Positions 36,668 through 50,492 of a DNA stretch of 64,000 nt are shown here, in pieces. A model generated the notes under the pieces. It was not told the DNA's origin. It saw only the letters and a program-made list of their open reading frames with translations, and ran no database searches. The position numbers and the translations under genes were made by a program. The stretch spans positions 18,491,803-18,555,802 of the forward strand of contig NC_049989.1 of the NCBI RefSeq assembly GCF_000003815.2, in the 5' to 3' direction. Positions within the stretch are counted from its first letter, which is position 1. Each line of letters begins with the position of its first letter. The stretch comes from Branchiostoma floridae. Taxonomy: Eukaryota > Chordata > Leptocardii > Amphioxiformes > Branchiostomatidae.

Positions 36668-39600
36668 ATGATGTCTCCACCAGGAAGCTTCCAGCAGCTT
36701 GTGATCTTCATTCAACTTCTTCAATTTACGGGAGGACAATGTGAGTATAGTCTAGATTTTTCTAGAAGGAATTCCCAAAATAATCATTATGGTAATAGGA
36801 AAATGCCTGTACTTATCTTACCAATGCCAAAACCTTGTTTTCAACATTGCCCAGTTCATTGTGGAGTTATACGTCTGCGATGCAAGTGTAATAAACAGCG
36901 ATTTCTATATACACTGTGTGTTGTTTTCCAGCAATTGAACACCCCCTCCCTTGTGACTTTGAGGATGAGAAGCCATGTTTCTGGGCTCAGATGCGTGATG
37001 ACGACTTTGACTGGACACGTCAGAGCGGACCGTCAGGATTTCGAACGGGTCCACAGACAGATCATACATATGGAAATGGTGAGTAAATGTATATCGATAT
37101 TTTTTTTCTGACTGTAACCTCGCTGCGACTGTCCAACTACCTAACGTGCCTAATGAATTCCATATATGAAAACCGAATCTTTGTACACTTTATGTGTTTT
37201 GTTGTAGTTTTCTTATTCATACCTTACATTGAGCATGATATATCAAATTGATAAAGCAAGTCACGGCGCGATTGTTGTTCAGTGGAAAGGAGGTACTTAA
37301 GACCATTTGCACCAGACGGCTATCGCTGAGTGACCGTTGAACTATGTGCGACCAAAATTTTGATATTTTGTGTGACCCATCATTTCATACTAGGAAGATG
37401 ATGCACGATGCAAGACATACGGAACGTCTATATCATCCATTCATTTATCAAACACTCTCAAAATCCGCTACATTAACAAATTTCTTTTTCTCAGATACCG
37501 GACATTACATGTTCATAGAGACATCAGCACCAAGACAGCTTGATGATGTTGCAAGACTGATAGGACCTGTAATCACACCTTCCGCAACAGAACAGTGCAA
37601 AGTAAGTATCTGTCATACTACAACATAGATGTTTGGAGCCAAGTCGTGATATGACAAGGACATTTTCATGTAATGATATAAATCTACATTCTGTATGTAG
37701 TTTTTGTCAACTTTTGAAGACATCTTTATGTTGCAACTTCAATGTTTTCTCAAAATAAAGATAACCTGTTCTATTTTCATTAAACGTAGATGGTGATCCA
37801 TTATCACATGGACGGATCTACTATTGGTCTCCTTGCTGTTTACAAACGGCAGTATTCGGACAATAGTGAGTCTCTTCTGTGGAGCGACTTTGTGGACTAC
37901 AATGATGTGTGGCAACAACGAGAGACAGTGTTGACAGGACCGCAGCCGTTTCAGGTATCGCACGTTTGCCTTTTGTTTCGCATGATGATCCGTTAATCAA
38001 GAATGAAAAAAAGATCAGGAGGCTTCCACATCTTCGCACTAATATGATTTCATTCACTATGACATAATGATAGTTAATACATCTGTATGGTGGTTGAAAA
38101 AAATATTCAATAGAGTATGTGTTAGGTCATCCAACCATATCATAACCATATCACCATGCGCACGTTTTGAAGGTTCTAAAATCTATTATTTAGGTCATCA
38201 TTGAAGGTCTACGTGGTACCGGAAACTATGGTGACATCGCCGTCGATGACATAACATTTTCACCAGGATGTTTCAAAGAGGGTAAGTGCTCAGCTTTTCT
38301 TCTTTTCAATGAGTAGAAAATGCTGATGTAAGAAAAACGCACACACAAAACATCATGCACACCCATGCAAACACACAACCGCACTACGCACCAAGTACAT
38401 AGATCCATAGAAATTATTATTAGCAATGTGGCTTCCATCTTTTATCTCTTTCTCTTAGATCTATCTATATCTACCTTGAAAAGGTGCCTACTTATTCAAG
38501 ATCAACCTATAGATGGATAGATGCAATGATCAACCAACCGAGAAGTAAGTCTCGTTAATAAGCAAATTTTTCCGACAGAGGAGGGATCCCTACGAATGGT
38601 TTACGCGTCGAACTCCTTCTATGAGGGGAGACTGGAAATCTTCCACAACAGCCGCTGGGGGACTATCTGCGAGACGGGATGGACTCAAGCTTCTTCCAGA
38701 ACGGCGTGCCGTCAGCTTGGCTACATGGAAGCCAACCCAGCGACAGCTGCTTTACCGGGAACCGGCAGCGCACCCATCGCCCTGAGCAACGTCGTCTGTA
38801 CCGGAACAGAAAACTCTCTAACAGACTGTACCAACAACGGATGGGGAAATACCGGCAGCTGCACACACGCAGATGATGTAGTAGTGAGATGCAGTGGTAA
38901 GTTTTATTTATTTAGTAAGATATTTGAAACAGTCAGAATGCTGTTTATGGCTTATACTTTAAGTCCTAAAAGTGTAGTAATGCCCAAAAAGCTGCTTGGA
39001 AGTCTGTCTGGTGTAACGTGTTTCATCGGATAGGAAATAAGTAGCTGTGGTGACTGTAACGTTGTCTATTCCTTGTGCCTAGGGTATCGAAAGGAATGCC
39101 AGTACAACGAGTTTACCTGTGCCAACGAGGACTGCATTCCGTCTGGCCTTGACTGTGACTTCACATCGAATTGTCGAGACAACAGCGACGAAGATTCTTG
39201 TTGTGAGTGAACGTATATGATTCCATTCTACACTCCGTATGATAAGCTGGAAAGTCTTAGTACTGTATATGTACAGTAATTTTGTTTACTATATATCAAA
39301 GAAAAACTTAAATATCTAAATGCCACTGATAGATTCAATACAGTTTACTGTAGTAGAAGTAACTTTGTATTTCTGGTGTACTCAAACATTGCGCAAGATA
39401 AAGTAACTATTCCCACGCCCACTCATGTAAAAAGAACAGGGAAGAAGTTAAATCTTTCAGCTTAGCATAACAATCTTTTGTAACATTCATTGTTGTTTGT
39501 ACTTCTCTTTATGTTTGTTGCATATTTGTGAAGTCATGCGACTCGCGACCTGTACCAAGCCCCCCGGGGCATAAAGGTCCTTCATTATCATATACTCCAT

Positions 39601-42600
39601 GTGTTAATAATTGATAGTTTTATTCAGTATACAAAAATCAACTATATCTGTACAGCTCTGTTTCCCGGGAGATGTGACTTTCAGTACGGCCTTTGCGACT
39701 GGATCCAGCCCAAAAATGACGACTTTGATTGGAACCGTGTGAGAGGGCGTGAAACGGCTATCAACATTCAAGATCACAACGGAGACCAAGGTACGAGTTT
39801 AGTCGAAGTTAGTTTATACCAGAAATATTGGGTGAAAAGTGATACATTTCGCTGCCATGTATTGGTCAGAAGAAAAAAATAATACTTTTTTATTGCTCAA
39901 TTTTAGATGGATTCTTGCTGTATATGGATGCTGCACTTCCCAGGCAACAGGACGACAAAACAAGGCTAATATTGCCACAGTCATTCAAGCCAACAAATAA
40001 TGGAAATTGCATCGTGAGTACCAATTCATAAATTCATTACCATATCACGTATCATTATCCATATAAAAACTTTGTAGTCGACCTTGTTATGGTGCCATTC
40101 TTGGCCATTTCATTTCTTATTAAACTATATTGACCTTGATTGTTTTTCTTTGAAACAAACTCTAAATGAGGATACATTGTCTCTTTCTTTATAGATTCGA
40201 TTCTACCACTACATGTCTGGAAGAGACGTTGGAAGACTAACACTGTACATCAGCGACATAAACGGAAAGACACAGCTTTGGGAGGGAAGTCTGCCGGCAG
40301 CGACATGGGAAAGAGAGGCGGTTGAACTGCAGTCTAACGTGCCATTCCAGGTAGATAATATCCTACTGATAGTTTGACAAGCGGCCCAATGTCTGTGAGA
40401 TAAGAATTAGTGATCACCCACTAGAGATTAAAAGGGCGTTATAAAAAGCTGCCAGTTCAGGAGAGACTGCCCAAATATTGTGCAACATTTATTTGTTATT
40501 AACTGCCCTCACTATGAGGACGAAAGAAACATTTTTAAACAATTAAAACAATATTCTCCAGGTTTCAACAGCTAGAGGACACATTTCTACTGAAGTCACA
40601 AAACCCACTAATCATGAAAAATGTAACTCCTCATCAGCCAATGCCTCCACAGAAGAATCAACACCCTAGTAATAATGTAGAAACATGAGATAGATATCTT
40701 TAATAAAGTTGACACTTTCTACCTTATTTACTGTTTGTACCCTTGCCATTAGCCTACGGCCATGGATTTGCGATTGGTATATGATAATATGGGCATGACG
40801 TTATTATTTGTGTTGAGGCTAACAGTCATACACAAAACGACTACACAGGTAAGAAAATGATGTGAAGACTGTATTATTATTAGGCATGGTGCATCCGTGA
40901 CGAACCTTTCCTTCCAGACTTGCACATTTCTTACTGGCAAATTGATTGTTTGTCTAACTACAGGTACTCTTTGAAGGCACAGTTGGAACATCGCATCTAG
41001 GCCACATTGCCCTAGACGACATATCACTAACTACTGGCTGTCAGTTTGAAGGTATGTTGCATGGATTCATGTACAAGCAAACATTTCGTTCAATTATCTA
41101 TGTGTCAAGGCAAACATCTTTTTGCAAAGGGAGGGCAGACTGTCACAGTGTCATTGTCAGTATTGGTCCCCGTATCGATTAGTATTGATCTTACTGTCCT
41201 TTTCCCACCAGACGGTGATCACTGAGCTACAGTAAAGCGACCAGAATTGCATCTGAGTGACCCTGAAGGCAGAAATTTCTATTAGCGCGTGCATGTAGTG
41301 TGCTCGATGGCGATTAGGGTGAATGGAAACTTATTTTGCTTAGAAAAATTTGTGCCCTTATGCCTGAGTTGGATGTGAACGTTAAAGCTTTATACCGACT
41401 GATTGTGCCCAATAAACATGGACTAGGGATACCACTGAGGGAATAAGACCCAAGTGGTGCGATCAGGTTGATTTTTGCAGGCTGGAGGTCAAAGTTCAGG
41501 TTGTTCTCTGTTTGTGGACGTTTAAAGTTTAAAGAATTAGCAAAATGGGCTTTAAGTGTTGGACATTTTAGCTATCCTATCAAGAGGAGTTTTCATAGAC
41601 TGTTAGTCATAGGGGTGAGGCTCCCGTTTCTAGTGTTTATCTGTATAGAATTCATAGTAGAGCGTAGATGGAAGGCATGCGGCGGATGCAACATTATAAC
41701 GAAACACACAAAACGTAAAAAGGTTTGCTCTTTATCAAATAGGTTCCTTTAGCGAGCTATCATGTCGATTGCAGTGCGGGCGCAGCTTCTAGTGGGAAGG
41801 GGGTTTAATAGATTTCAATGTTTGATATCTTAACAGACAGCGCATGTAGTCTGACTGGGCCCACATTTACCTGCACGAGTGGGGAGTGTGTGTCCAAGGA
41901 ACATCTGTGTGACTTCAACCACAACTGCGTCGATGGATCAGACGAGGATGATTGCAACTATGGTACGTTCTGTCGTTCAGACCATATATTTAAGGGGTGA
42001 GCAAGTACTGCACCGATTGCATACAGTCTTTATCTAAATGTAATCGGTAAAACTAAAGAATCACTATTGGTTATGCAGATCAAAGAGGAGACGTGGCTGT
42101 CCATTTTGTTACAAATTAAGGATGCGGTGTTAATTGAATGTATAATGATGATCACTAAATAAAGATAAAACCACAGAAAGCAAGAGAATCTATGATGTTA
42201 GTATTACAGGGCGTTGTGCCACATTCTCAGTCCGCCACGTAACACAAGTCATTGCGTAGAATATAGGATTCTTAGGTAGAGTTAAAGAAAAAAGAAATAC
42301 ATAGCGTCGGTATAAATCAGTGGCTTGCGTGACTTAAGTATGGGTTTACATTAGATCCTGGCCGCTGTGACTTCGAGACAGACCTCTGCAACTGGAATCA
42401 GAGCGACCAAGACAACTTTGACTTTCAGCGCGGTCAAGGATCGACAGACACGTCCTACACGGGTCCACAGACGGACCATACCAAAGGAAATGCAAGAGGT
42501 ATTCTCGTTTAGTTACATAACAATAATGCATCTTTCCTTGTCTTAAAAAACAGCCTTTCCAGGCCACATTTCTATGTCAATGGGCTCTGGACATGAACTG

Positions 42601-45600
42601 ATCTCTAAGCTCTATATGCAATATATACTTTTCTGACACAAAACAATGCAAAACATGGTGGTGCATTCCTTCGTAAAGTAATGAAACGTCGTCGATCTTT
42701 TCAGGACATTACGTCTTCATCGACTCTTCAGGACATCAAATTAACCACAAAGCACGGCTTGTCAGCTATGACTTACCTGCCTCAGACACGTGCAAGGTAA
42801 AGGGAGCTTGTGGGTTTTATTGGGAGACCTATTCTACTGGGTATTGAAACTATCTGAAAACTGTAAGCAGTTAAAAAAACTACGCGATTATAGCATTAAC
42901 GTTATATGGAAACTGTATTTAATACGTACAATGATTTATTAATCTAAACTTTGTCATTATCAGCTAAGATTAGTCTGCTTCGAAGATGTCCAAGAATAGT
43001 AGGAATCACAGGATTTACTATTTCTAATAATCGGTAGAATTTCACTTAGAACGGCTGCGTGTTTTCCCGTAGTTCCGTCTATACTACCACATGTTTGGGA
43101 GTGGAGTTGGCAGTCTGATTGTCTCCAAAAGAGATCTGGCATCAGGCAGAGTACAAGAGTTGTGGAGAACAACGGGTGATCAAGGCTTCCAGTGGCTCTT
43201 CGCTTCTGTCGACGTTGGTGGACCCAACAAATATCAGGTTTGTGATTGTATGGCATGATATTTGGAAATATATTACATTTAGAAACTGTCTTGTAGTACT
43301 TGTATCGCCAATATAAGAAACCCAAATGTATGTCTACATAATCAAGAATCAAAACTGTTACTATAAGAAAATGCATTTAGTATGGAACATTTATATCTAA
43401 CAGAGATTGTTAGCTGCTAATTTTCATGCTTTCTCTTAAGATTTAATTCCTTGATCAATACACTTATTTGTTTAGTCAGCCAAGTAATGTCTTTTGTTTT
43501 CTTTGGTATTAGGTGCTGATTGAGGCAACAGTTGTGGGGCATGAACAAGGGGATATTGCAATCGACGACTTGTCCTTCACAAACGATTGTTACTCTGGTA
43601 TGTAGTAATCATGTACTTTTAAGATTTGAATTCCAGTACATACAAACCTAACTAGATTTACAGCGTGTTGGGATTAATAATTCATACATTGGAACTATCG
43701 ATTAACTACTTTTTGATTGTTGGCAGAAACTCTTTGTATATGACAAATGAATTACGGTGATATATGTAAGTTTAAGAACATTGCTGGCACAATGTCTGGT
43801 GGTAAATTTGTTGAATTATCCCGTCTTGTAACTTTTACCCTCTCACTTCTTCTTTGAATTTTTAAAGAAGCAATATGTTCATCTTTAAATGTCTTACTCA
43901 AAAGACAGTGGAAAAGCTTTGTCTCAAACAGGTGGCGGTCTAAGCAGCTCTTAACTGGTGACTTTTGCTGACTTTCATGATACATGACAACTCGGCCCCT
44001 GAAGTGCAACCAATTGTTATAATAAACTTTTTAATTACTGTTTATAGATAGGCTTTTTACTTACTGTTTTGATGAATTGATAAATTTGTTAACCTAAAAA
44101 TCAAAGGATCATAGATATAAATGGTCAAAAACTAAATCTGTACAAAATGAACGCCAATGCAAAGTTTATTTCCTACGCACGCATTAGTCTTTCAAGATCT
44201 TTACACAATATGGGTCTATATCTTTCTCGTGTAGAAGAGCAAAGCAGTACAGACTCACTCAAGACATCCCCCGCGCCGACTGTGACCCTTCAATGTAAGC
44301 ATTCAGTACAACACGTGCAGTGCGGGTCACAAAGTCATGTCTTTGCTCTCATCATCTATTGGGTCTTTACAGCATAGTTTACAATAAGCATAGTGAATAG
44401 CTCTATCATCCTGGACTGTACACCTTCCTTGTGGCTATTATAACACGTTGTATTATATTAGTCTAGAGGAGCATCAGCTAGGCAGTCACAAAATGGTTAG
44501 AGTAATATTATGACAAAAGGAGATATTCCATATCGTATATGATGTATAGCTTATGTTGGTCTTATGTATATGCATGTAGTGGGTTCTCTCAGTAAACATT
44601 GTGGAAAACTACAAGTTCAAAGACCCAATGGCATGATGAGAGTGAAAAACCTGTCTTTGTAACCATGTTGTACTCAACGCTACAAAATTCATTGCCCTGT
44701 AATTGTACCATTGCTATTACGTAAACCTGCAAAGATCCTTTAAGCAATCAGCTCACTTTTTAAGCATTTTCTCTTGATAAAGTGGACAAATGCAAGACAT
44801 TGCTAGGTAAATGTATAAATTTGTGTCCAAGCTAATCTAACATTGATAAACCACTAATGCAATCCCAATATTTGCTATAGGGAAGCAATATCAACAAGAT
44901 CAACAAACAGTAAGAAGAATATCTAATCTAGGAGAAAACTATTTCTCTTTTTGTACTAATTGCAGGGACAGGGCAGAACAAGCCTTGGCTGGTGCCTGTG
45001 ATTGCTGGTGTAGTATGTGCCAGCGTCGTGGTGCTTATACTGGTAGGGCTTGGAGTGTACCTATATAGAAGGAAGCACAAGCGGCTTAATGACGCGTAAG
45101 TGTGTAATTTACATCTTTTGTTTGTTTTCTTTTGATCACAAAAAAATCCAGTCAGCTTGCTTGTTCCATAATGCTCGTAGGGGGATATGTAAGGGCCAGA
45201 CAAAAATATAACAAAGAGAAAGATTACATGATTTGATGCTGATAAATCCGTAAAATTTGTTTCGAGTAAATGAAAAAAGATACATAAAAGAGAAAGAGAT
45301 TCTAGGTTTCCGTCTTTGCATGTACCGAATGCTAGAATTTAAAAAATAATAATCTGGAAATCTGGAATAATATTTAGCTTCAGTTAGGAATGTGTAACAT
45401 GAGATTATAAAGACCGCATGTGCAGCGTCTTTCAGATTTTTTTTTCATACAGGCAAGCTAGTTTGCCCTTAGTTTTATCACAGCGATAAAGCTATTTCTG
45501 CTTTCACTTTCAACAGAGAACCCATCATCTACCAGAATCAGTCGAATCCCAGGACTCAACACAGCGCACAGGAGAGTATGGAGATGGAACAGCAGATGCA

Positions 45601-45962
45601 TCCCTCAAGCCCACCCCCACCTTACTCTGAAGCACAGACAACCTACTCCGATAGTGAGAGAATTCTTCTAAATTTGAAATAAGAATTTTGCATCTTTCAT
45701 AGGCTAAAGATAAAACAATGTTCATGCATAAATATTTTGATATTTTTCTTCCTTTCATAGATAGTTATAGTCAGCACTTTGCTATGCAATATGTGCACAT
45801 TTTGTATGTTAAAAGTGTAGTGATGACACGAAGAAGAGATGAAGCTTAGTAAAGCTTTAACTCTTTTCAGGATATCCAACCAAGGGGATGATGACAAGTG
45901 ACCGGGTTTCAACACCAGGTTCCAGACCGGAAACACCATTGACGAATGTCCACGTACATTAA
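36668..45962 (+). CDS. MAM/SRCR/LDLa single-pass receptor, complete
   Basis: Twenty exons: 36668-36740, 36932-37078, 37495-37601, 37790-37954, 38194-38281, 38579-38896, 39083-39202, 39656-39790, 39907-40013, 40195-40350, 40964-41051, 41837-41962, 42355-42498, 42705-42796, 43073-43237, 43513-43597, 44235-44294, 44966-45095, 45517-45653 and 45871-45962, giving 844 aa. Order: signal peptide, MAM1 (CDFEDEKPCFW), SRCR (GRLEIFHNSRWGTIC, six cysteines), LDLa1 (CDFTSNCRDNSDED), MAM2 (CDFQYGLCDW), LDLa2 (CDFNHNCVDGSDEDDC), MAM3 (CDFETDLCNW), short stalk, TM (VPVIAGVVCASVVVLILVGL), RRKHKR and a ~90-residue tail with SPPPPYSEA. Each MAM uses four exons with the same phase pattern, and each module is bounded by phase-1 introns, the mark of exon shuffling. 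It probably acts as a cell-surface adhesion or scavenger receptor. The PPPPY could bind WW-domain proteins. Confidence 0.9.
41208..41805. mobile_element. CCACTAGACGG-family element in a receptor intron
   Basis: The left tip TCCCACCAGACGGTGATC and right tip CTTCTAGTGGGAAGGGGG fit the family ends. The inside contains AAACACACAAAACGTAAAAA, which resembles the copy at 56408. It sits between the last MAM2 exon and LDLa2. Confidence 0.5.
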
Positions 45963-46335
45963 TTTGCAAACAAATAAATGAAATCAATGTCACGACAAAG
46001 GGATCATTTGACCATTTCAAAACATTTATTAAAATACTCTTCATCCCTGTTCAAACTACCGTAAATTAGTTGAGGCTATAGCAAACATAGCCCTTTTTAA
46101 GTAAACCGTATTCTTATTAAACATTCTCTTGTTTCATAGCATTTCAATAGCTTGTAAGAAAGCCTTGCTGTCTTGTGTTTTGTGCTTACTCAAAAGTCCC
46201 GTTATCTGGTTTCATAATGTAATATATCAGAGATCTACAGTAATTTGATTATACAGATGTCGATACTTTGTAAAAATAGTAATTTTCAATCGTCAAATTT
46301 AAGCTAAAAACCTTTGTATTTTCTTTGTTTCGAGA

Positions 46336-46341
46336 AATAAA
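46336..46341 (+). promoter_or_regulatory. Poly(A) signal of the MAM receptor
   Basis: AATAAA 374 bases past the receptor stop, followed by a GT/T-rich stretch (TGTTGTGTTTTCATG). Confidence 0.65.
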
Positions 46342-46399
46342 CTTTTATGCTGCATGTTGTGTTTTCATGTTTTTACTGATATTTAAGGAACATAGCAAG

Positions 46400-48200
46400 T
46401 TCCCCTTGCATAAAGTTAACCCTTGGCAAACTAAGCTTACAGCATCCGTCTGCACTGAATGAAGCATACGTTCATATATCCAGGGTTACCAAGCAAACTG
46501 TGACTGTAATGATATGTTGCCGGACTGCGGTATAGTGTCCAAGTGTTTGTGCAACCATGTTACCATTGGCGATCCAGACATAATTGATTTTTTTTAGTGA
46601 AAGCAATATCGTCTGTGTCTTTACGAGGCGCTTTATTACCCATATCGTTGTTTACCATTTGGAACTTCATACCAGTGCAACGCAGATGCAAGCAAACGAT
46701 GATTAAAGGTTGTTCAGCTGTGTCAACTATGTATCATTCGGGTATAACTTAAGAATGCCATTTTGCGCAATTGTGAATCCTGATACATCATCAGCAGAGC
46801 AGGCGACTGCAAGCTTCCTCCAGTTCCGTCTATCGGCAGTTCTGTTAAGCTTAGTTGAAAGGAAGGTTTATTTTCCAAACACATTAGACACAATGAGGAT
46901 CTCGTTAGATGTCAGTACAATGTACAACTGACGTGTAAAAGAAAACATTCCTTTCACAGCTAATTGAAAAGCTTGCACTGTCCAGGCAGTGAACATACAA
47001 ATGAAACATGCCAAGGTGTTAGTGACAAAGCCAATAATCGCAGAAAGGGGAAGTGATTACAGGTAAAAGGTGATTATGTTTGCTTACTTTTAGTGAGATA
47101 TCTAAACGGGTACACTGCATTTGTGCATAGTTCCTCGTCTTTTGTCCTCTCTTGCTTATACACCCGCAGCATGGTAACCCAACAACTTGCTACCAGCGTG
47201 ACTTATTCAAGCAAAATGGCTTACGTGCTGATAATCACGTAAACACATTGCATGAGAGATGAAACAGCTGCACCGACTATAAAAATCAAACTTTCTGAGG
47301 CCTTGTGCCAACTTCCTATTGATTTCCAGAAAGCACCAACAGTTGTTTAAGAAATCTGAAGATTGGAAAGTTAATTTTTTGTTATTGTATTCACCTAAGA
47401 CTCTTAAAATTTGGTAGAAACACACTTATAGTTGGGCTTCATATCGAGACTGTATCATATGTGTAAACGTGCCTAGGTACCCTTCAGAATGGACAATTCT
47501 GACATAAGTTTGCGTTGTCAGCGGTTTTATCTACATTTAAACCAGACTTTGGTATAAACAGTCTTTTTCAATGTACACAAGAAGCGTACGGGTCAACTTC
47601 ATACCTACCGCCAATCAATGGAATCAGGCAAAATTTCTTTGCAAGGGCAAAATAGATAATGTGCGACTTTATCGACCTACGAAGCTTTTTTACAGGTTTT
47701 GCAACAATACTATGGCGTAGAAAAAAACCAAACAGATGTCGATGTTTCAGCTTTCGCAGCATATGCTCTGTACATCTGTTTGATTTTCTGCTGTTATGTT
47801 GATCTTATATGTGGGTCGCAGGCCCGGAAACGAACGATTTGACTTTAATTAGTTTTGAGGAGGATAATAACAAACTGTAAAGAATTATATTAATGCCAAA
47901 TCTTATTACTTTGTGCATCTTTTCACATTTTAAAATGTGAAACATGAATGGCTTCCTCGACCACAAAAATAATAGATAGCCCATTAGTCGTGTGAACTTC
48001 CGGCGATCCTTGAACGATCGTTCGTTGACGACAAATCTAATTCAGATATACAAGAGGGATCTAGGCAATATTAAATATTGCTAACAGATCGTTCAGAGAC
48101 CAACAGCAACCCTGCAGGGGAGGGACCACTGAGAGTGAATTGTGTAACCCTCGGGCGATTTGTGCGATCGTTGAGGGCTACTTTAGAAATAGTTTTTTCC
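46400..48200. other. Intergenic stretch, no gene recognised
   Basis: Only short open frames. GATCGTTCG-type words at 48012-48175 hint at another small inverted-repeat element, but I cannot fix its ends. Confidence 0.4.
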
Positions 48201-48208
48201 GGGTATAT

Positions 48209-49212
48209 AATGACAATGACAATGAAGTTTATTGCATATTCATGCCCCATTGGGGCTAAATGCAGTCAGTTTGGTACATAGTAAGTAATCGGAAAGCTAT
48301 ACATATATATTACAGTTTACATGCTTCTTCTCCCTTCTTAAAACATGCGTGTACGAGCTTACAGAGTTTTTCCAGTATATCGTAGTTAGATGATGACATA
48401 AGGTATTTGAACAGATTTTCCTTCGTCAGGTGCGCATATTTTTTATCTATTTGTGTAGCATTAGCGAATGCATTTCGCAGATCTTTGTACAGCGAACACT
48501 CTAGGACAAAGTGTACTTCGTTTTCTACATACATGAAACTCTTATCGCAAAATATACATAGTCTATCATCAGGAGGAGTTCGGTTATATCTACCAGCTTC
48601 AATTTCCAGTGGATGATCGCTTATCCTTAGTTTGGTCATGGCCCGGCGATATCTAAAATTTGCTATATCCAGATATTTTTCTCTTTCATACGAATGCTTA
48701 AATTTTCTGTAAGTTCTTAACTTATTTCCTTGATTTTCCGTCGTGCCAGGAGAGTTAAGATCTGAGAAGAAGTTTTGAATAAAGTTGTCTTTTAGTCTTT
48801 GTTTTATTTCGGACTGGGCGAATGAAGTGTTGCGATCACTGTTAATCAATAGGTAGGCAAAACCTGACTCCTCCAGGATTTTACTAACATTGGATAACCA
48901 GCATGGTATGTTACGTTTGTGTAAGTCCTGTTGTACACGGAGAGCTTCAAATTGAAGGCTACTTGTTGGTACTTCTTTAACTAATCTTTTGTAATACGAA
49001 TACAATCTTGTATACACTTCGATCCACGGGGGGTACCTTCCAAGTTCTGCCCTTGTTGCAAGGTTACTCGCATTTTTTCTTACCCCTAAAATTGATTTGA
49101 AAAACTTAAGATGAAGTTGTTCAATAGGAGACTTGTCATTTAATCCACTCTTGCCCCATACCTCTGCCCCGTAAGTTAATATTGGGACTATGCAGGCATC
49201 AAATATAAATGT
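48209..49212 (-). mobile_element. 5'-truncated LINE (non-LTR retrotransposon) remnant
   Basis: A minus-strand frame is open from 49212 to 48310. It begins at IVPILTYGAEVWG and continues IEQLHLKFFKSILGVRKNAS, the region after the reverse-transcriptase domain in CR1/RTE-like elements. It ends with a CX2CX11HX4C knuckle (CIFC...HFVLEC). The 3' end has a (CATTGT)n-type tail. The endonuclease and reverse transcriptase are missing, so it cannot move by itself. Confidence 0.85.
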
Positions 49213-49528
49213 TCAGCTTATCGTTTGTCCGGAAAATCTTTATGAACGTAAAATAACTTATTTTCAAATAGATATTCTGATCTTGCCATGTCATAATCAT
49301 ACACAATGAAAATGCATGATTATACTCTTGCTCTTCAATGCATTCACGCCTGTTTATGTATTTATTCGAATAGGTTAGGCATACATGTAAACTAATTATA
49401 CCATTATTTATGATGTAAGAGAATTATTTAATGATTTACAAGAGTTTCAAATACACTTGTGTCGACCGTTAAATGACCATTTAGCAGCCGACATTCTCAT
49501 TATAGTAGTTTGAACTAATCCATCCATA

Positions 49529-49735
49529 GGGCCCCTTTTCCACTAGACGGTTATCGATTGATTAGCAACCAGCATTGGATTTGTGTAACCCTTGTTTTTA
49601 TAATGGGAACGTGATGCAAAATTACAACAAAACAAACACAATGTAAAAATCGTTCTCGGATTATATAGTTGAGCGATCTGACAAATATTCGATGGCTTCT
49701 CATCCGCAGCCTCTAGTGAAAATTAGGCGTACAGA
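49529..49735. mobile_element. CCACTAGACGG-family MITE
   Basis: Left tip GGGCCCCTTTTCCACTAGAC, right tip GCCTCTAGTGAAAATTAGG. The interior TTGGATTTGTGTAACCCTTG, TTTATAATGGGAACGTGA is shared with 56408-56900. Confidence 0.65.
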
Positions 49736-50023
49736 AAGTTTATCTCCTTCTGTATCAGAGTTTGAGTAACTTGAAAACGTTCTTTGCCTTTTTAAATGTT
49801 CAGATTTAACTCGACAGACTTAAAGAAAATACATTACATAAGGACAAACAATGCCCTTGCTTAAAGAGACAATTTTACTGAGTTTCCAGAAAATGTGTTG
49901 AGTAAAAACTTAAAGCTCTTGTAGACCATTTCGACATACGTTTTAATTAAATGTATTCTTAGAAAAGAATAGTGAACAATTATCGTGAGATCAGACAACC
50001 GACAGAGTTTCAGCACACCTGAT

Positions 50024-50029
50024 TTTATT
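50024..50029 (-). promoter_or_regulatory. Poly(A) signal of G2
   Basis: TTTATT on + (AATAAA on -), 464 bases past the G2 stop. Confidence 0.4.
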
Positions 50030-50492
50030 CACAATTTATCACAATCAATGTCCAGATCTTGGAGATAAAAGCAGACTGAAATGTTTTCGTCTAAATAATT
50101 TCGTGCATATCACCACAAACATGGTTTGACGTCCTTGTTTACTTTACTTAAAACACTCGTGTTGCTGGCATCAAGCTAAACGAACTATTTCAACTTAAAC
50201 CGTTGATGTTGCTTCCGTACTATAATTCCATCTGAGCATGTACAAGTACGATGTTGCTACACATGACACAATCTGTAGTCAAAAGGCGAAAAAAGGTCAT
50301 GGTTATTGCTTCCATTGTTTTGAAACAAAGCTCGAAACTGTACAGCTATTGATTCTACCAACAAAGACGATCTTTGATTCTAAATTTCCCATGTAGAGGA
50401 TTGTTTCATTCAAAGTTTCCTAGCTGAATTAAAATCTATACGATACAAGGAACGAGTGATGAGAACGACAAGTAAGAAGCCAATATTATCAT

